DNA of 64,000 bases from the NCBI RefSeq assembly GCF_038593265.1, contig NZ_CP151979.1, forward strand, positions 682,001 to 746,000, in the 5' to 3' direction. A program made the translations under genes and the position numbers. How positions within the stretch are numbered: the stretch's first letter is position 1; the number at the start of each line of letters is the position of its first letter. The notes beneath the pieces were generated by a model, which was not told the origin of the DNA, made no database searches, and worked only from the letters and a program-made list of their open reading frames with translations. This DNA is from Ureibacillus sp. FSL W7-1570. Its GTDB lineage: Bacteria > Bacillota > Bacilli > Bacillales_A > Planococcaceae. Below, one piece after another: positions 46,949-55,452 of this stretch.

Positions 46949-47713
46949 ATGAAAGGAAAAACGCTTTTTATCACCGGAAGTGCCCAAGGAATCGGGTTTG
47001 AAATTGCCAAAAACTTTGCTGAGGCGGGGGCAAACGTCGTCATTTCCGATTTGAACGAGGAAAAATTGGATCAAGCGATAAAACAATTGCCCGGACAGGT
47101 TTCAAGCGTCGTCTGCGATGTGACGAGCGAAGAACAAATAAAACGGGCGATTGACTATACCGTAGAAACATACGGCTCGATCGATATTTTGATCAACAAT
47201 GCCGGAATCCAGCATGTGTCATTCATCGAAAACTTTCCCACTGAAAAATTTGAATTGATGATCAAAATCATGCTGACGGCGCCTTTTATTACAATGAAAT
47301 ATGCGATTCCACATATGAAGAAAAAGCAGTTCGGGAGAATCATCAATATCGCTTCCATCAACGGCTTGATCGGGTTTGCGGGCAAATCCGCATACAACTC
47401 CGCCAAGCACGGTGTCATCGGATTGACAAAAGTGGCGGCCCTTGAAACGGCTCCTTATCACATTACGGTGAATGCCATCTGCCCTGGTTATGTGGATACA
47501 GCATTGGTGCGGGGGCAATTTGAAGATTTGGCGAAAACGCGCAATATCCCGGTGGAAAATGTGTTGGAAGAAGTGCTATATCCATTGGTTCCGCAAAAAC
47601 GGTTGATTTCAGTCGATGAAATTGCGTCCCTTGCCCTTTATCTTGCAAGCGATGCCGCCAAAGGAATCACCGGTCAAGCCGTGGTCTTGGACGGAGGTTA
47701 TACCGCACAATAA
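46949..47713 (+). CDS. 3-Hydroxybutyrate dehydrogenase-like SDR
   Basis: This 254-residue short-chain dehydrogenase has the NAD site TGSAQGIGFEIA (about residues 8-19), NNAGIQH, the catalytic Ser in INIASINGLIG, YNSAKHG (YxxxK), and NAICPGYVDTALV. The IQHVSFIENFP segment and overall order resemble D-3-hydroxybutyrate dehydrogenases such as YxjF, which convert 3-hydroxybutyrate to acetoacetate with NAD. ATG 46949 follows GGAGG by 8 nt; TTG 46934 is less likely. It is the second gene of the operon with the GntP-type permease. Confidence 0.88.
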   Translation: MKGKTLFITGSAQGIGFEIAKNFAEAGANVVISDLNEEKLDQAIKQLPGQVSSVVCDVTSEEQIKRAIDYTVETYGSIDILINNAGIQHVSFIENFPTEKFELMIKIMLTAPFITMKYAIPHMKKKQFGRIINIASINGLIGFAGKSAYNSAKHGVIGLTKVAALETAPYHITVNAICPGYVDTALVRGQFEDLAKTRNIPVENVLEEVLYPLVPQKRLISVDEIASLALYLASDAAKGITGQAVVLDGGYTAQ

Positions 47714-47718
47714 TAAAA

Positions 47719-47746
47719 AAACAGCGGGAAAAACCCGCTGTTTTTT
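47719..47746 (+). terminator. Terminator of permease-SDR operon
   Basis: AAACAGCGGG/CCCGCTGTTT with a 5-nt loop is followed by T-run. Confidence 0.9.
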
Positions 47747-47767
47747 AGATTCCGAATCCCGGACAAA

Positions 47768-47800
47768 TAAAAAAGGCTTCCAAGATTGGAAGGAAGCCTT
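47768..47800 (-). terminator. Terminator of cold-shock gene
   Basis: On the minus strand AAGGCTTCC/GGAAGCCTT is followed by a T-run. Confidence 0.82.
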
Positions 47801-47819
47801 AATATTTTAGGTTCGATTA

Positions 47820-48020
47820 TTATAATTTAACTACGTTAGCAGCTTGTGGTCCGCGGTTACCTTCAACCACTTCGAATTCCACTTTTTGACCTTCTTCAAG
47901 AGTTTTGAACCCTTCACCTTGGATAGCTGAGAAGTGTACGAATACGTCGTTTTCACCTTCAACTTCGATGAATCCAAAACCTTTTTCTGAGTTAAACCAT
48001 TTTACTGTACCTTGTTTCAT
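47820..48020 (-). CDS. Cold-shock protein (CspA/CspB family)
   Basis: The 66-residue single OB-fold protein has RNP1 (KGFGFIEVE) and RNP2 (DVFVHFSAI) and is full length: [17 protein letters not shown]... to ANVVKL. It binds single-stranded RNA/DNA as an RNA chaperone. ATG 48020 follows GGAGGTTTTTTCA. The longer frame to 48125 runs through the leader and is not coding. A sigma-A promoter (48187-48215) implies a leader of about 160 nt containing a large hairpin (48093-48149), which may serve temperature control. Confidence 0.95.
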   Translation of the reverse strand: MKQGTVKWFNSEKGFGFIEVEGENDVFVHFSAIQGEGFKTLEEGQKVEFEVVEGNRGPQAANVVKL

Positions 48021-48092
48021 TGAAAAAACCTCCAAAAAGATAAAAATATTTTTGCAATATGGAATTATTTTATTACATTGATAATAAAAAAA

Positions 48093-48149
48093 TTCACATA
48101 TTACGAAGAGTACCGTAAAAACCACCGATCACTCTTTGTAATATGTGAA
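48093..48149 (-). promoter_or_regulatory. Large hairpin in cold-shock gene 5' leader
   Basis: TTCACATATTAC-AAGAGT pairs with ACTCTT-GTAATATGTGAA, a 19-bp stem with one mismatch and a 19-nt loop, in the middle of the csp leader RNA. It has no U-tract in the minus-strand direction, so it is not a simple terminator. Confidence 0.65.
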
Positions 48150-48186
48150 TCATCTGTTTCCGGCCTTGCAATTTAATTGTATATTC

Positions 48187-48215
48187 ATTTTATAACACCA
48201 TATTACAAAAGTCAA
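48187..48215 (-). promoter_or_regulatory. Sigma-A promoter of cold-shock gene
   Basis: On the minus strand TTGACT-N17-TAAAAT gives a start near 48180. Confidence 0.75.
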
Positions 48216-48286
48216 ACGATTTTTTTATTTTTTATCGTTTATTTTGGATCGGGTAATGAACTATATGATATTTCTATTATATATGA

Positions 48287-48565
48287 TTACCCAACTTCCT
48301 GCACAATTAAACCATGAAAAATTTGTAAATTCTCATCACAAGCTTCGCAATAGTTTTTTTCATCCTCCGACCAGAAGGCGAAATACTTCCCTTCCCTGCT
48401 TTCCTCATGGTCATATTTTTTTCTGAATGTTTCCAGCATCTGTTGGAGCGTTTGCTCAAGCTCTTCCTTTGTTTCAAAAATCCGCTCCGAAACGATGTGC
48501 GATTCCCATCCTTCCAGCTGCCACCATGGTTCATAATCCGCTTTCATATAAATCAATTTATACAT
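48287..48565 (-). CDS. DUF1033 family protein
   Basis: The 92-residue protein begins YKLIYMKADYEPWWQLEGWESHIV and continues IFETKEELEQTLQQMLETFRKKY and KYFAFWSEDEKNYCEACDENLQIFHGLIV, the pattern I know from DUF1033 proteins of Firmicutes. Function is unknown. There are two Cys near the end (YCEAC). The ribosome site is weak. It is monocistronic. The next 370 bp upstream (48566-48934) show no gene. Confidence 0.8.
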   Translation of the reverse strand: MYKLIYMKADYEPWWQLEGWESHIVSERIFETKEELEQTLQQMLETFRKKYDHEESREGKYFAFWSEDEKNYCEACDENLQIFHGLIVQEVG

Positions 48566-48934
48566 GTAAAAATACTACCCCAATCTTTAATATTAAATAA
48601 AGGCTTCCATATGTTAAAATCATATGTATTATTGACGAATCATTCAATCTGACGGGCACGCCTGCTTATACCGATTGATTGGTAAAAGAAATGGATTGGA
48701 CGAATTAAGCCATTTTTATTCCACGCCCATATACCTTATTTGACCAATAAAGATCGGCAATCATCACAAGAATGATCTAAGAAAATTGTAAACCTCCCTT
48801 CCACAATGAGCAATTTTTTTGAACTATAATTAAAAATGCTGTTGGAAGCCATCTTATATTTTTCTGAGACTGGAATGCACAATATAGGGACGAAACCGTT
48901 TTTGAATGACTAAAATTGATTGCGGGGGAATTGG

Positions 48935-49216
48935 ATGACAAAGCGGATGCGCATACGTACAAAAGCAAATGCGGCGGATATAAGATATCGCCTGCTCGTC
49001 CGGCAAATAGCCATGGAACTGGGATTGAAAGGATATTGCCGGATGAACGAAGACCATCAAATGGAGATTGAAGTGGAAGGGAGAGACCAGTCCGTCGAAG
49101 AATTTTTGCGCTTTTTTCATCAAGAAAGAAGCCATGATAATAAATCCGAATCCATTTCAATCGAAATTTTCGATGATTTAAAGGGATACAAAAAAATGGA
49201 TACGGATCTCGCATGA
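48935..49216 (+). CDS. Acylphosphatase-like protein without catalytic motif
   Basis: This 93-residue protein resembles an acylphosphatase fold in spacing: RIRTKANAADIRYRLLVRQIAMELGLKGYCRMNEDHQMEIEVEGRDQSVEEFLRFF. The catalytic loop GxVQGVGFR is replaced by ANAADIRYR and the conserved Asn in the GWVxN segment is also replaced, so phosphatase activity is unlikely. It could be a degenerate acylphosphatase with a binding role. ATG 48935 follows GGGGGAA; the longer TTG frame is not favoured. Confidence 0.66.
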   Translation: MTKRMRIRTKANAADIRYRLLVRQIAMELGLKGYCRMNEDHQMEIEVEGRDQSVEEFLRFFHQERSHDNKSESISIEIFDDLKGYKKMDTDLA

Positions 49217-49368
49217 ACGGACGTTTATCATTTCCAGCGGATACATAATTGAAAAATATGCTAAAAGTTGTATCATGAAATAGATTCCAAATAATAAAAG
49301 TAATAAATTTTGAAACTTTTCATCTCCAAGCTACGTAATTTATACTAAGAACGTGAGGAGGTACGCAT

Positions 49369-50016
49369 ATGCTGGGGGTTAGCAATTTTCTGGTACGGCA
49401 TTTACTGAATTTTTTATTTACCATCACTGCAGTCGTTTTGTTGGATACTTTTGATTTGGTGGAAGATTTGTTTTCTTTGCTTGCCGCAATTTTAATATAT
49501 ATTGTCAGCAATGTCGCCATTAAAACCATTCAAAAACAGAAAAAGGCGAAAGCATTCGGTCTTACACGCTCGGAATTTAATCAGATTGAGTCGCAGATCA
49601 AACAGGCGAAAAGCCATATCAATTCATTGACACAACAATATATCCGGGTCCGTTCCATCCGATCCTTCAAGCTGATCAACGAAATGACGAAACTGTCAAG
49701 AAGAATCGTCAATATCGTTCAATCCAACCCTCAAAAATTTTACATGGTGGAAGAATTTTTCTATTCCCATCTGCCTTCAGCTGTACAATTGAGCAAAAAT
49801 TACACGACACTCGTACAGCAGCAAATCAAGGATGCGGATGTGCACATCGCTTTGGAAGAGGCGCGGAAAGCGATGAAAAATTTACAGGATTCCATGCAAG
49901 ATGATTTGAAAGCGGCTCTTGCCACAGATATTGAGAATTTAAAATTGGAGTTGGAATATGTAAAACTTGAGCAGGAAAAGAAACAACAGATTGAATATCG
50001 GAGTGAAGACCAATGA
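49369..50016 (+). CDS. xpaC: XpaC-family protein
   Basis: The 215-residue protein has two N-terminal hydrophobic segments (about residues 8-25 and 33-52) followed by a long helical region with heptad-like spacing (LTRSEFNQIESQIKQAKSHINSLTQQYIRVRSI). It matches XpaC, named for hydrolysis of 5-bromo-4-chloroindolyl phosphate although its real role is unclear. The stop overlaps the start of the TelA-family gene by 4 nt (ATGA), the same order as xpaC-yaaN in B. subtilis. A GGAGG site precedes the ATG. Confidence 0.88.
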   Translation: MLGVSNFLVRHLLNFLFTITAVVLLDTFDLVEDLFSLLAAILIYIVSNVAIKTIQKQKKAKAFGLTRSEFNQIESQIKQAKSHINSLTQQYIRVRSIRSFKLINEMTKLSRRIVNIVQSNPQKFYMVEEFFYSHLPSAVQLSKNYTTLVQQQIKDADVHIALEEARKAMKNLQDSMQDDLKAALATDIENLKLELEYVKLEQEKKQQIEYRSEDQ

Positions 50017-51068
50017 GTGGGAAAAAGAGCTCAGAAAAACCGTTCCACACCCTTGCTAGCAGCGGGAGCTCTTTTTCTGTTTCGGATCCCATAGTCTTTC
50101 CTTCCCTCCCTCAAGAAGAGCAGTCAAAAGCATTATATTTGGCCAGTGGATTGGATATGACCGATTATGAAGACGTTCTCCGTTTTGGCGAGGATGTCCA
50201 AAAATCGTTGAAGCATTTTACCCATCAACTTTTAACCCAAGTGCAAAGAAACGATACTTCTCCAATCCGTGAAATTTTATCATCTTTGGTTGAACAATTG
50301 GATTCCATCGATCTTGATGAATTTGCCCAGCAAGGCAAAGGCTTTTTCCGGAAACTGTTCAAGCGGCAAAAATCCGTTCAACAAATCGTCTCCCAATATA
50401 ACCGGTTAAGTGTACAAATTGACCGGTTGACCGTTCATTTGAAACGGGCGCAGCAAAATTTATTGGCCGACAACGACATGCTGAATAAAGTATTTGAGAA
50501 AAACGAAGAGTATTATCAAAAAATTAATCTTTATATTGCGGCACTGGAAATGAAAAGAATGGATGCATTCAAACAACTGCAAAAAATGGAACAAGATGCG
50601 GCACAAGTGGACAACCCGTTGATGCAGCAAAAATTGCTCGATATGAAAAATGCCGTCGAATGGTTGGACCGGAGAATGTATGATTTGCAAATTTCGAGGG
50701 AAATTGCCATTCAGACGGCCCCGCAAATACGGATGATCCAGTCGACGAACGAAATGCTCATCGAAAAAATTCAATCATCCATTTTATCGACCATCCCTTT
50801 ATGGCAATCCCAAATTTCCATGCTCGTCAATTTGAACCGGCAACATCGGGCCAATGAGACAAGCAAAAGCTTGATGAACACTTCCGAAAAAATGGCGGAA
50901 AAAAACGCAGAAATGATGAATATTACCAATCATGCGGATTTGGATCAATTAAAAGAAACGCAAACCCAACTGCTTGATTCCATTGAAGAAACATTGCGGA
51001 TCCAAGCCGATTGGAATGAAAAACAGCAAGCCCTTGAAAAAACGGTGCATAAAATCGAAACCATTTAA
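50013..51068 (+). CDS. yaaN: Toxic-anion-resistance (TelA) family protein, YaaN-like
   Basis: The 351-residue, mostly helical soluble protein fits the TelA family: KALYLASGLDMTDYEDVLRFGEDVQKSLKHFTHQLL, DEFAQQGKGFFRKLFKRQKSVQQIVSQYNRLSVQIDRL and QTAPQIRMIQSTNEMLIEKIQSSILSTIPLWQSQISM. TelA is linked to tellurite resistance in Gram-negative bacteria, and the family is more generally associated with envelope stress; how it works is unknown. It is translationally coupled to xpaC. Confidence 0.9.
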   Translation: MSGKKSSEKPFHTLASSGSSFSVSDPIVFPSLPQEEQSKALYLASGLDMTDYEDVLRFGEDVQKSLKHFTHQLLTQVQRNDTSPIREILSSLVEQLDSIDLDEFAQQGKGFFRKLFKRQKSVQQIVSQYNRLSVQIDRLTVHLKRAQQNLLADNDMLNKVFEKNEEYYQKINLYIAALEMKRMDAFKQLQKMEQDAAQVDNPLMQQKLLDMKNAVEWLDRRMYDLQISREIAIQTAPQIRMIQSTNEMLIEKIQSSILSTIPLWQSQISMLVNLNRQHRANETSKSLMNTSEKMAEKNAEMMNITNHADLDQLKETQTQLLDSIEETLRIQADWNEKQQALEKTVHKIETI

Positions 51069-51071
51069 AAA

Positions 51072-51098
51072 AGCACGAGTGAATGAGGCACTCGTGCT
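51072..51098. terminator. Bidirectional terminator
   Basis: AGCACGAGTG/CACTCGTGCT, with an A6 run on the left, ends xpaC-yaaN (+) and the small 67-aa gene (-). Confidence 0.78.
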
Positions 51099-51300
51099 AA
51101 ATATTTTCAAAATACTCCTTATAATATCCGCCCACTTTTCCAGTGTTATCAATGATAAAAATGAATTCTTCCGTTTCATTTTTCACTTCATATTCTTTTC
51201 CAACAGTCAACACATTGGATACTAAATATTTTTTCGCATTAGTATTTACACATTTCACTTTTCGGATGGTCGGTGCATCCTTCCATTTCAAATTTAACAT
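51097..51300 (-). CDS. Small basic protein of unknown function
   Basis: The 67-residue protein, probably mainly beta, contains KVKCVNTNAKKYLVSNVLTVGKEYEVKNETEEFIFIIDNTGKVGGYYKEYFE. It resembles small conserved Bacillus proteins I recall under DUF6501, but I am not certain. ATG 51300 is 7 nt after GAGAGGG; ATG 51306 would be too close. The adjacent gap 51301-51759 holds AT-rich DNA with no gene I can support. Confidence 0.7.
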   Translation of the reverse strand: MLNLKWKDAPTIRKVKCVNTNAKKYLVSNVLTVGKEYEVKNETEEFIFIIDNTGKVGGYYKEYFENI

Positions 51301-51759
51301 AAACATACCCTCTCTTCTCTATATATATCGTTTACAATTATATCATTTATATGATCAGTATATACATGAAAATTATCAAAATACTGTCAGGAGCTTTTGA
51401 CGTTCAAGGAATTTGAAGAAGTTATGCGGTTTTCCGGGATCAATATTCGGATTTCCAATGGCTTTTTGTCTCTTTATCATATCCCATCTTTCCCCATTCC
51501 CGGACATTCGCTTGATTTTCCGTTTGCATGACAAAAAAATTGATTACAAAAGTCGAAGTCTCCAAAGTAAAAAACATTGGCACGATTGAAAACATAGGTA
51601 CAGTTGTCATGGTACATTTCTGTGCAATTTACATATAATAATGATAAACCATTTTGATTTGTTCTCAAATTTAATGATTAAAAGTCAAAATATTGCAAAA
51701 GACTATAGAGTAAACCGTCCCTGCCGTTTCACGAAAACGCTTACGAAAAGGTGATTGCG

Positions 51760-52527
51760 ATGTTAAATTACTTGGATGTCGGGAAAGGTGAAGAAATAGT
51801 CTTTATTCACGGGTTAGGCAACCGGATTCAGGCCTGGGCCCCCCAATTGGAACTTACATCCCATTACCGTTTGATTATCATTGAATTGAGGGGACATGGT
51901 TACTCTCCGGAAAAGGAAAATATCCAGGTTGAATTCTTTGCCAAAGACATTATTGAAGTATTGGATTATTTGAACATCGATAAAGCGCACTTTGTCGGTC
52001 TGTCTTTGGGTGGCATTGTGGCTCTGGAAATATGTAAGCGTTTTAAAAACCGTGTAAAATCCCTCATTTTATGCAATACAACCTACTACATTCCAACCTT
52101 GTTTGGAAAATTGACCCTTGAAAAAACGAAACGATTATTGGAGAAATCATCAGTTGATCAATTAAACGAACGGCTCATCAAAAAATGTTTATATAATCCT
52201 GAAGAAAAAAATGTTTATGAATTGGCGAAAAATGCTTTTTACATTCGGGAAGATACGTATTTGCAATCCATCCAATCCGCTTTTGGAAGAAACTACTTTT
52301 ATGATTTATTCACCATTAATGTACCTACGCTGATTATCGGTTCATTGGAAGATAAGGTCGTACCGATTCAAAATGCCTACTTGATGCATTACATGATCAA
52401 GTCTTCCCACTTGATTGTGTTTGAAAATACTGGGCACTTGTCAAATATCGAACGGCCGGAACTCTTTAATCTGGCCATTTCCCATCATATACAGCAATAT
52501 CAAAAGAAAATGAATAAAGTGAGCTGA
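51760..52527 (+). CDS. Alpha/beta-fold hydrolase
   Basis: This 255-residue hydrolase has the oxyanion motif FIHGLG (about residue 17), LRGHGYS, the nucleophile elbow GLSLGG (Ser about 90), an acid in GSLEDKVVP (about 200) and the catalytic His in NTGHLSNIERPELF (about 226). It resembles 3-oxoadipate enol-lactonase-type or BioH/MenH-like enzymes; no biotin or menaquinone genes are adjacent, so the substrate is unknown. ATG 51760 follows AAAAGGTGA. A weak cre-like sequence (CGAAAACGCTTACGA, about 51732) lies just before it. Confidence 0.85.
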   Translation: MLNYLDVGKGEEIVFIHGLGNRIQAWAPQLELTSHYRLIIIELRGHGYSPEKENIQVEFFAKDIIEVLDYLNIDKAHFVGLSLGGIVALEICKRFKNRVKSLILCNTTYYIPTLFGKLTLEKTKRLLEKSSVDQLNERLIKKCLYNPEEKNVYELAKNAFYIREDTYLQSIQSAFGRNYFYDLFTINVPTLIIGSLEDKVVPIQNAYLMHYMIKSSHLIVFENTGHLSNIERPELFNLAISHHIQQYQKKMNKVS

Positions 52528-52529
52528 AA

Positions 52530-52562
52530 AAGGACCGTTTTCTCTTAATCAAAACGGTCCTT
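52530..52562. terminator. Bidirectional terminator
   Basis: AAGGACCGTTTT/AAAACGGTCCTT separates the hydrolase gene and the convergent amino-acid ABC operon. Confidence 0.85.
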
Positions 52563-52569
52563 GTCATTA

Positions 52570-53307
52570 TTATTTGTTTAAAGTTCGTCTTAAAAATTCT
52601 CTTGTCCGTTCATGTTTAGGATTCACAAGCACTTCCTCAGGAGGGCCTTCCTCGACGATAACCCCTTTATCCATAAATACGACACGGTCTGACACTTCTT
52701 TCGCAAACTCCATCTCGTGGGTTACAATGAGCATCGTATTTCCCGCTTCGGCAAGATCCCTCATGACTTTCAACACTTCCCCCACCATTTCCGGGTCAAG
52801 GGCGGAAGTAGGTTCATCAAACAACATCACTTCCGGATCCATGGCCAGCGCCCTTGCGATTGCCACCCTCTGCTTTTGTCCACCGGAAAGCTGGCGTGGT
52901 CTTGCATGCTTGAATTTATCCATTCCAACGACCGTCAGATATTTCATTGCATTTTTTACGGCCTCTTCCTTTGAACGTTTCAATACTTTGATTTGGCCGA
53001 TCGTGCAGTTTCCTAAAACATCCAAGTTATTGAATAAATTAAATTGTTGGAACACCATCCCTAAATGGGTGCGGTATTTTCTTTTGTCCAGGCTTTCATC
53101 CAAAATATTTTGCCCGTCAAAGATGATTTCCCCGCCTGTAGGTATTTCCAGCAAGTTAATACATCGCAATAACGTCGATTTTCCTGATCCTGAAGAGCCG
53201 ATCAATGTCACAACTTCCCCTTTTTTAACTTGGAAATTCACATCTTTTAACACTTCATGATCGCCGAATTTTTTATTTAAATGCCGTATATCAATGACCA
53301 CAGACAT
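52570..53307 (-). CDS. Amino-acid (probably lysine) ABC transporter, ATPase
   Basis: The 245-residue ATPase of a polar amino-acid transporter has Walker [10 protein letters not shown] (about residue 36), Q-loop VFQQFNLF, signature [15 protein letters not shown], Walker [14 protein letters not shown] and H-loop [11 protein letters not shown], all typical of GlnQ/ArtM-type PAAT ATPases. It is the last gene of an operon with the permease (2-nt gap) and binding protein. The operon leader is a lysine riboswitch, so the substrate is probably lysine. Confidence 0.93.
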   Translation of the reverse strand: MSVVIDIRHLNKKFGDHEVLKDVNFQVKKGEVVTLIGSSGSGKSTLLRCINLLEIPTGGEIIFDGQNILDESLDKRKYRTHLGMVFQQFNLFNNLDVLGNCTIGQIKVLKRSKEEAVKNAMKYLTVVGMDKFKHARPRQLSGGQKQRVAIARALAMDPEVMLFDEPTSALDPEMVGEVLKVMRDLAEAGNTMLIVTHEMEFAKEVSDRVVFMDKGVIVEEGPPEEVLVNPKHERTREFLRRTLNK

Positions 53308-53309
53308 TG

Positions 53310-54056
53310 TTACTCACCACCCTTTTTCGGCTTGTTGCCTGTCACAAGTTCCATCCGGTACGAATCATGGCCGTCCATTTTCCTTTCAAACCATAACAAG
53401 ATTCGTGTTACAGTGAAAGTCATAATGAAGTACAATACACAGGCAATCAAGAAGGCTTCCGCATAACGATATGTACTACCAGCAACGGAATTTGTAGTGA
53501 AGAACAATTCAACGACACTGATAACACTTAATACGGAAGAGTCTTTGATATTCATGACAAGCTGGTTGCCGGTAGCCGGTAATATATTGCGGGCTACTTG
53601 CGGAAGGATTATATAGAACATTGTTTGGAAATGGCCCATACCGATCGCTTCACTGGCTTCATATTGTCCCTTGTCGATGGATACGATGCCTCCACGGACA
53701 TATTCGGCCATATACGCGCCGGTATTCAAACTGATTACAATCAAACCTGCAACGAACCGGTTCAATTGAATATCGATGGCGTATAGTCCGTAAAAGACCA
53801 CCATGGCTTGTACCATCATCGGCGTGCCACGGAAAATTTCAACATAGCAAGTTAGTATGAAATTGATAGTTTTTAATACAAATGTTTTGAAAGATTTTTT
53901 AGGCATTGGAATCGTGTGCATGATACCGATGAAAAAACCGATGATCGCTCCGAAAATCGTACCGAGCACCGCAAGAATCAGAGCAATCCATGCGCCACGC
54001 AAAAAGAGATCCCAGTTATTCAGGAAAATATTCCAAACCGTTTCTAAGAAAGACAT
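53310..54056 (-). CDS. Amino-acid (probably lysine) ABC transporter, permease
   Basis: The 248-residue PAAT permease has five to six membrane segments, a HisM/GlnP-type N-terminus ([42 protein letters not shown]) and the EAA loop that contacts the ATPase, [47 protein letters not shown] is also conserved. The long gap (119 bp) to the binding-protein gene contains a terminator-like hairpin, which would lower expression of permease and ATPase relative to the binding protein. Confidence 0.93.
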   Translation of the reverse strand: MSFLETVWNIFLNNWDLFLRGAWIALILAVLGTIFGAIIGFFIGIMHTIPMPKKSFKTFVLKTINFILTCYVEIFRGTPMMVQAMVVFYGLYAIDIQLNRFVAGLIVISLNTGAYMAEYVRGGIVSIDKGQYEASEAIGMGHFQTMFYIILPQVARNILPATGNQLVMNIKDSSVLSVISVVELFFTTNSVAGSTYRYAEAFLIACVLYFIMTFTVTRILLWFERKMDGHDSYRMELVTGNKPKKGGE

Positions 54057-54124
54057 AAAGAAATCTCCTTATTCATAGTTTTAATTATAATAATGAAACA
54101 TCCTTGATGAAACAGGAGGAAAAT

Positions 54125-54166
54125 GGAAAAAGGTTGTCTTGTAAAGTGAAAATCTCAAGACAACCT
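54125..54166 (-). terminator. Intra-operon hairpin between binding protein and permease genes
   Basis: AGGTTGTCTTG/CAAGACAACCT is a perfect 11-bp stem followed by TTTTTCC on the minus strand: a partial terminator or an RNA-stabilising hairpin. Confidence 0.72.
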
Positions 54167-54175
54167 TTCACCACA

Positions 54176-55033
54176 CTATTGTTGTGATGGTTGATTTTTG
54201 ATAGCGTCTTCCATGATTTGTTGACGTTCTTCTTCGGAAATTCCTGCTAAAATTTCGTTAATTTTATCTTTTAAATCCGAACCTTTTTTCAATCCGACCG
54301 CAATGGCAGTATCGGATTCATCCGCCTCAAAGCCGTCTTCAGGAACAATGTAAGTGAAGTTTTTGATGGCTGCTGCGGCAGACATACCTTCTGGACGTTC
54401 AGAAATGTATGCGTCAATAGCGCCGGAAGATAATTGGATGCGCATTTGACCGAAGTCGTTTGCCGGAACTTGTTTTTGAACGCCTGTCATTTGATCGATG
54501 ACTTTATAGTGAGTTGTTCCTTGTTGTGCTGTGACTTTGGCACCTTTGAAATCATGGATGGATTTCGCATTGGCATACGGGCCATCTTTTTTCACAACGA
54601 TTACAAAGTCGCTTGTATAATAGTTGTCCGTAAAATCGATTACTTCCATTCGTTCAGGTGTTGGTGACATACCTGCAATGACAAGGTCAATGGCACCTGA
54701 TTGCAATGAAGGAATCAAACCGTCCCAATCCGTTTTTACGATTTCAAGTTCCATTCCAAGCCCTTCCGCAATGCGTTTTGCGATTTCAACGTCATAACCT
54801 GCTGCGTATTCTTTTGAATCTTTGATTGGAACCGCACCATTTGAATCATCTTTTTGTGACCAGTTGAATGGAGCATAAGCGGCTTCCATTCCCACCCGCA
54901 ATACGCCTTTAGAATCGGATGAGGATTCTGAATCCTGTTGTGATCCCTCATTTTTATCATTGCCGGAACCGCATGCCGCAAGTGCTAATACCATCACCAT
55001 TGCAAAAATTAGTAACATCAGGTTTTTTTTCAT
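54176..55033 (-). CDS. Amino-acid (probably lysine) ABC transporter, binding lipoprotein
   Basis: The 285-residue extracellular binding protein starts with a lipoprotein signal, lipobox LAAC (Cys about residue 21), and an Asp/Ser-rich linker. The SBP_bac_3 domain contains VLRVGMEAAYAPFNW, GYDVEIAKRIAEGLGMELEIVKTDWDGLIPSLQSGAIDLVIAGMSPTPERMEVIDFTDNYY, and EDGFEADESDTAIAVGLKKGSDLKDKINEIL. The R-containing and D-containing motifs that hold the amino group and carboxylate of polar amino acids are present. It is the first gene behind the lysine riboswitch. Confidence 0.93.
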   Translation of the reverse strand: MKKNLMLLIFAMVMVLALAACGSGNDKNEGSQQDSESSSDSKGVLRVGMEAAYAPFNWSQKDDSNGAVPIKDSKEYAAGYDVEIAKRIAEGLGMELEIVKTDWDGLIPSLQSGAIDLVIAGMSPTPERMEVIDFTDNYYTSDFVIVVKKDGPYANAKSIHDFKGAKVTAQQGTTHYKVIDQMTGVQKQVPANDFGQMRIQLSSGAIDAYISERPEGMSAAAAIKNFTYIVPEDGFEADESDTAIAVGLKKGSDLKDKINEILAGISEEERQQIMEDAIKNQPSQQ

Positions 55034-55076
55034 AAGCTTCCCCCAGTTTCTGATTAGAGTTGTAAGGCTGCAACAA

Positions 55077-55110
55077 ACAAAAAGCGACCTAAGAAGAACT
55101 TAAGGCCGCA
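55077..55110 (-). terminator. Riboswitch expression-platform terminator
   Basis: On the minus strand GCGGCCTTAAG/CTTAGGTCGC is followed by TTTTTGTTTG, 36 nt after the aptamer. Lysine binding would favour it and stop transcription before the ABC genes. Confidence 0.8.
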
Positions 55111-55145
55111 TCAATTTGTTAGACTAATACCCCTAGTTCCACTTT

Positions 55146-55316
55146 GGAATAGCACACCTTACATATTAAGTATGTAAGACAGTGTTGCAGTTATTCACTG
55201 CAACCCCAGCATAGTTACTTGAGCATATAACTATACTTCGGCGATATTTCCTCATTTCCCATGTCATTGCCCGCTCAAGCTCCTTAGGAAACTAATAAAT
55301 ACCGCACCTCTACCCC
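55146..55316 (-). ncRNA. Lysine riboswitch (L box)
   Basis: The conserved core elements are visible on the minus strand: AGAGGTGCGG, GAGGAAATATCGCCGAAG, GCTGGGGTTGCAGTGAAT, CACTGTCTTACAT and GTGCTATTCC. P1 forms between GGGGTAG and CTATTCC (two G-U pairs). The order and spacing match the lysC L box of B. subtilis as I remember it. It lies upstream of the amino-acid ABC operon and identifies it as lysine-responsive. Confidence 0.93.
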
Positions 55317-55350
55317 ACAAAGTGAGGCTAGATATTTAGTTGTTATAAAA

Positions 55351-55380
55351 AGAATAGCGTAATTTAGGACTAATTGTCAA
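55351..55380 (-). promoter_or_regulatory. Promoter of the lysine ABC operon
   Basis: On the minus strand TTGACA-N18-TATTCT, start near 55344, about 30 nt before the riboswitch aptamer. Confidence 0.6.
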
Positions 55381-55410
55381 TATTCCTTGGTCATTCTATC
55401 CTATCAAATA

Positions 55411-55438
55411 TACTCCCCAACAAAATTGATGGGGAGTA
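55411..55438 (-). terminator. Terminator of odhAB
   Basis: TACTCCCC/GGGGAGTA forms an 8-bp stem 15 bp after odhB; the following U-tract is poor (ATATTTG). Confidence 0.5.
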
Positions 55439-55452
55439 TGAAAGTTTGCTTA

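Noticed and set aside
51732-51746. CcpA cre-like sequence CGAAAACGCTTACGA before the alpha/beta hydrolase gene
   Set aside because: It deviates from TGWAANCGNTNNCA at conserved outer positions, and there is no catabolic context; kept only as a remark in the gene entry.
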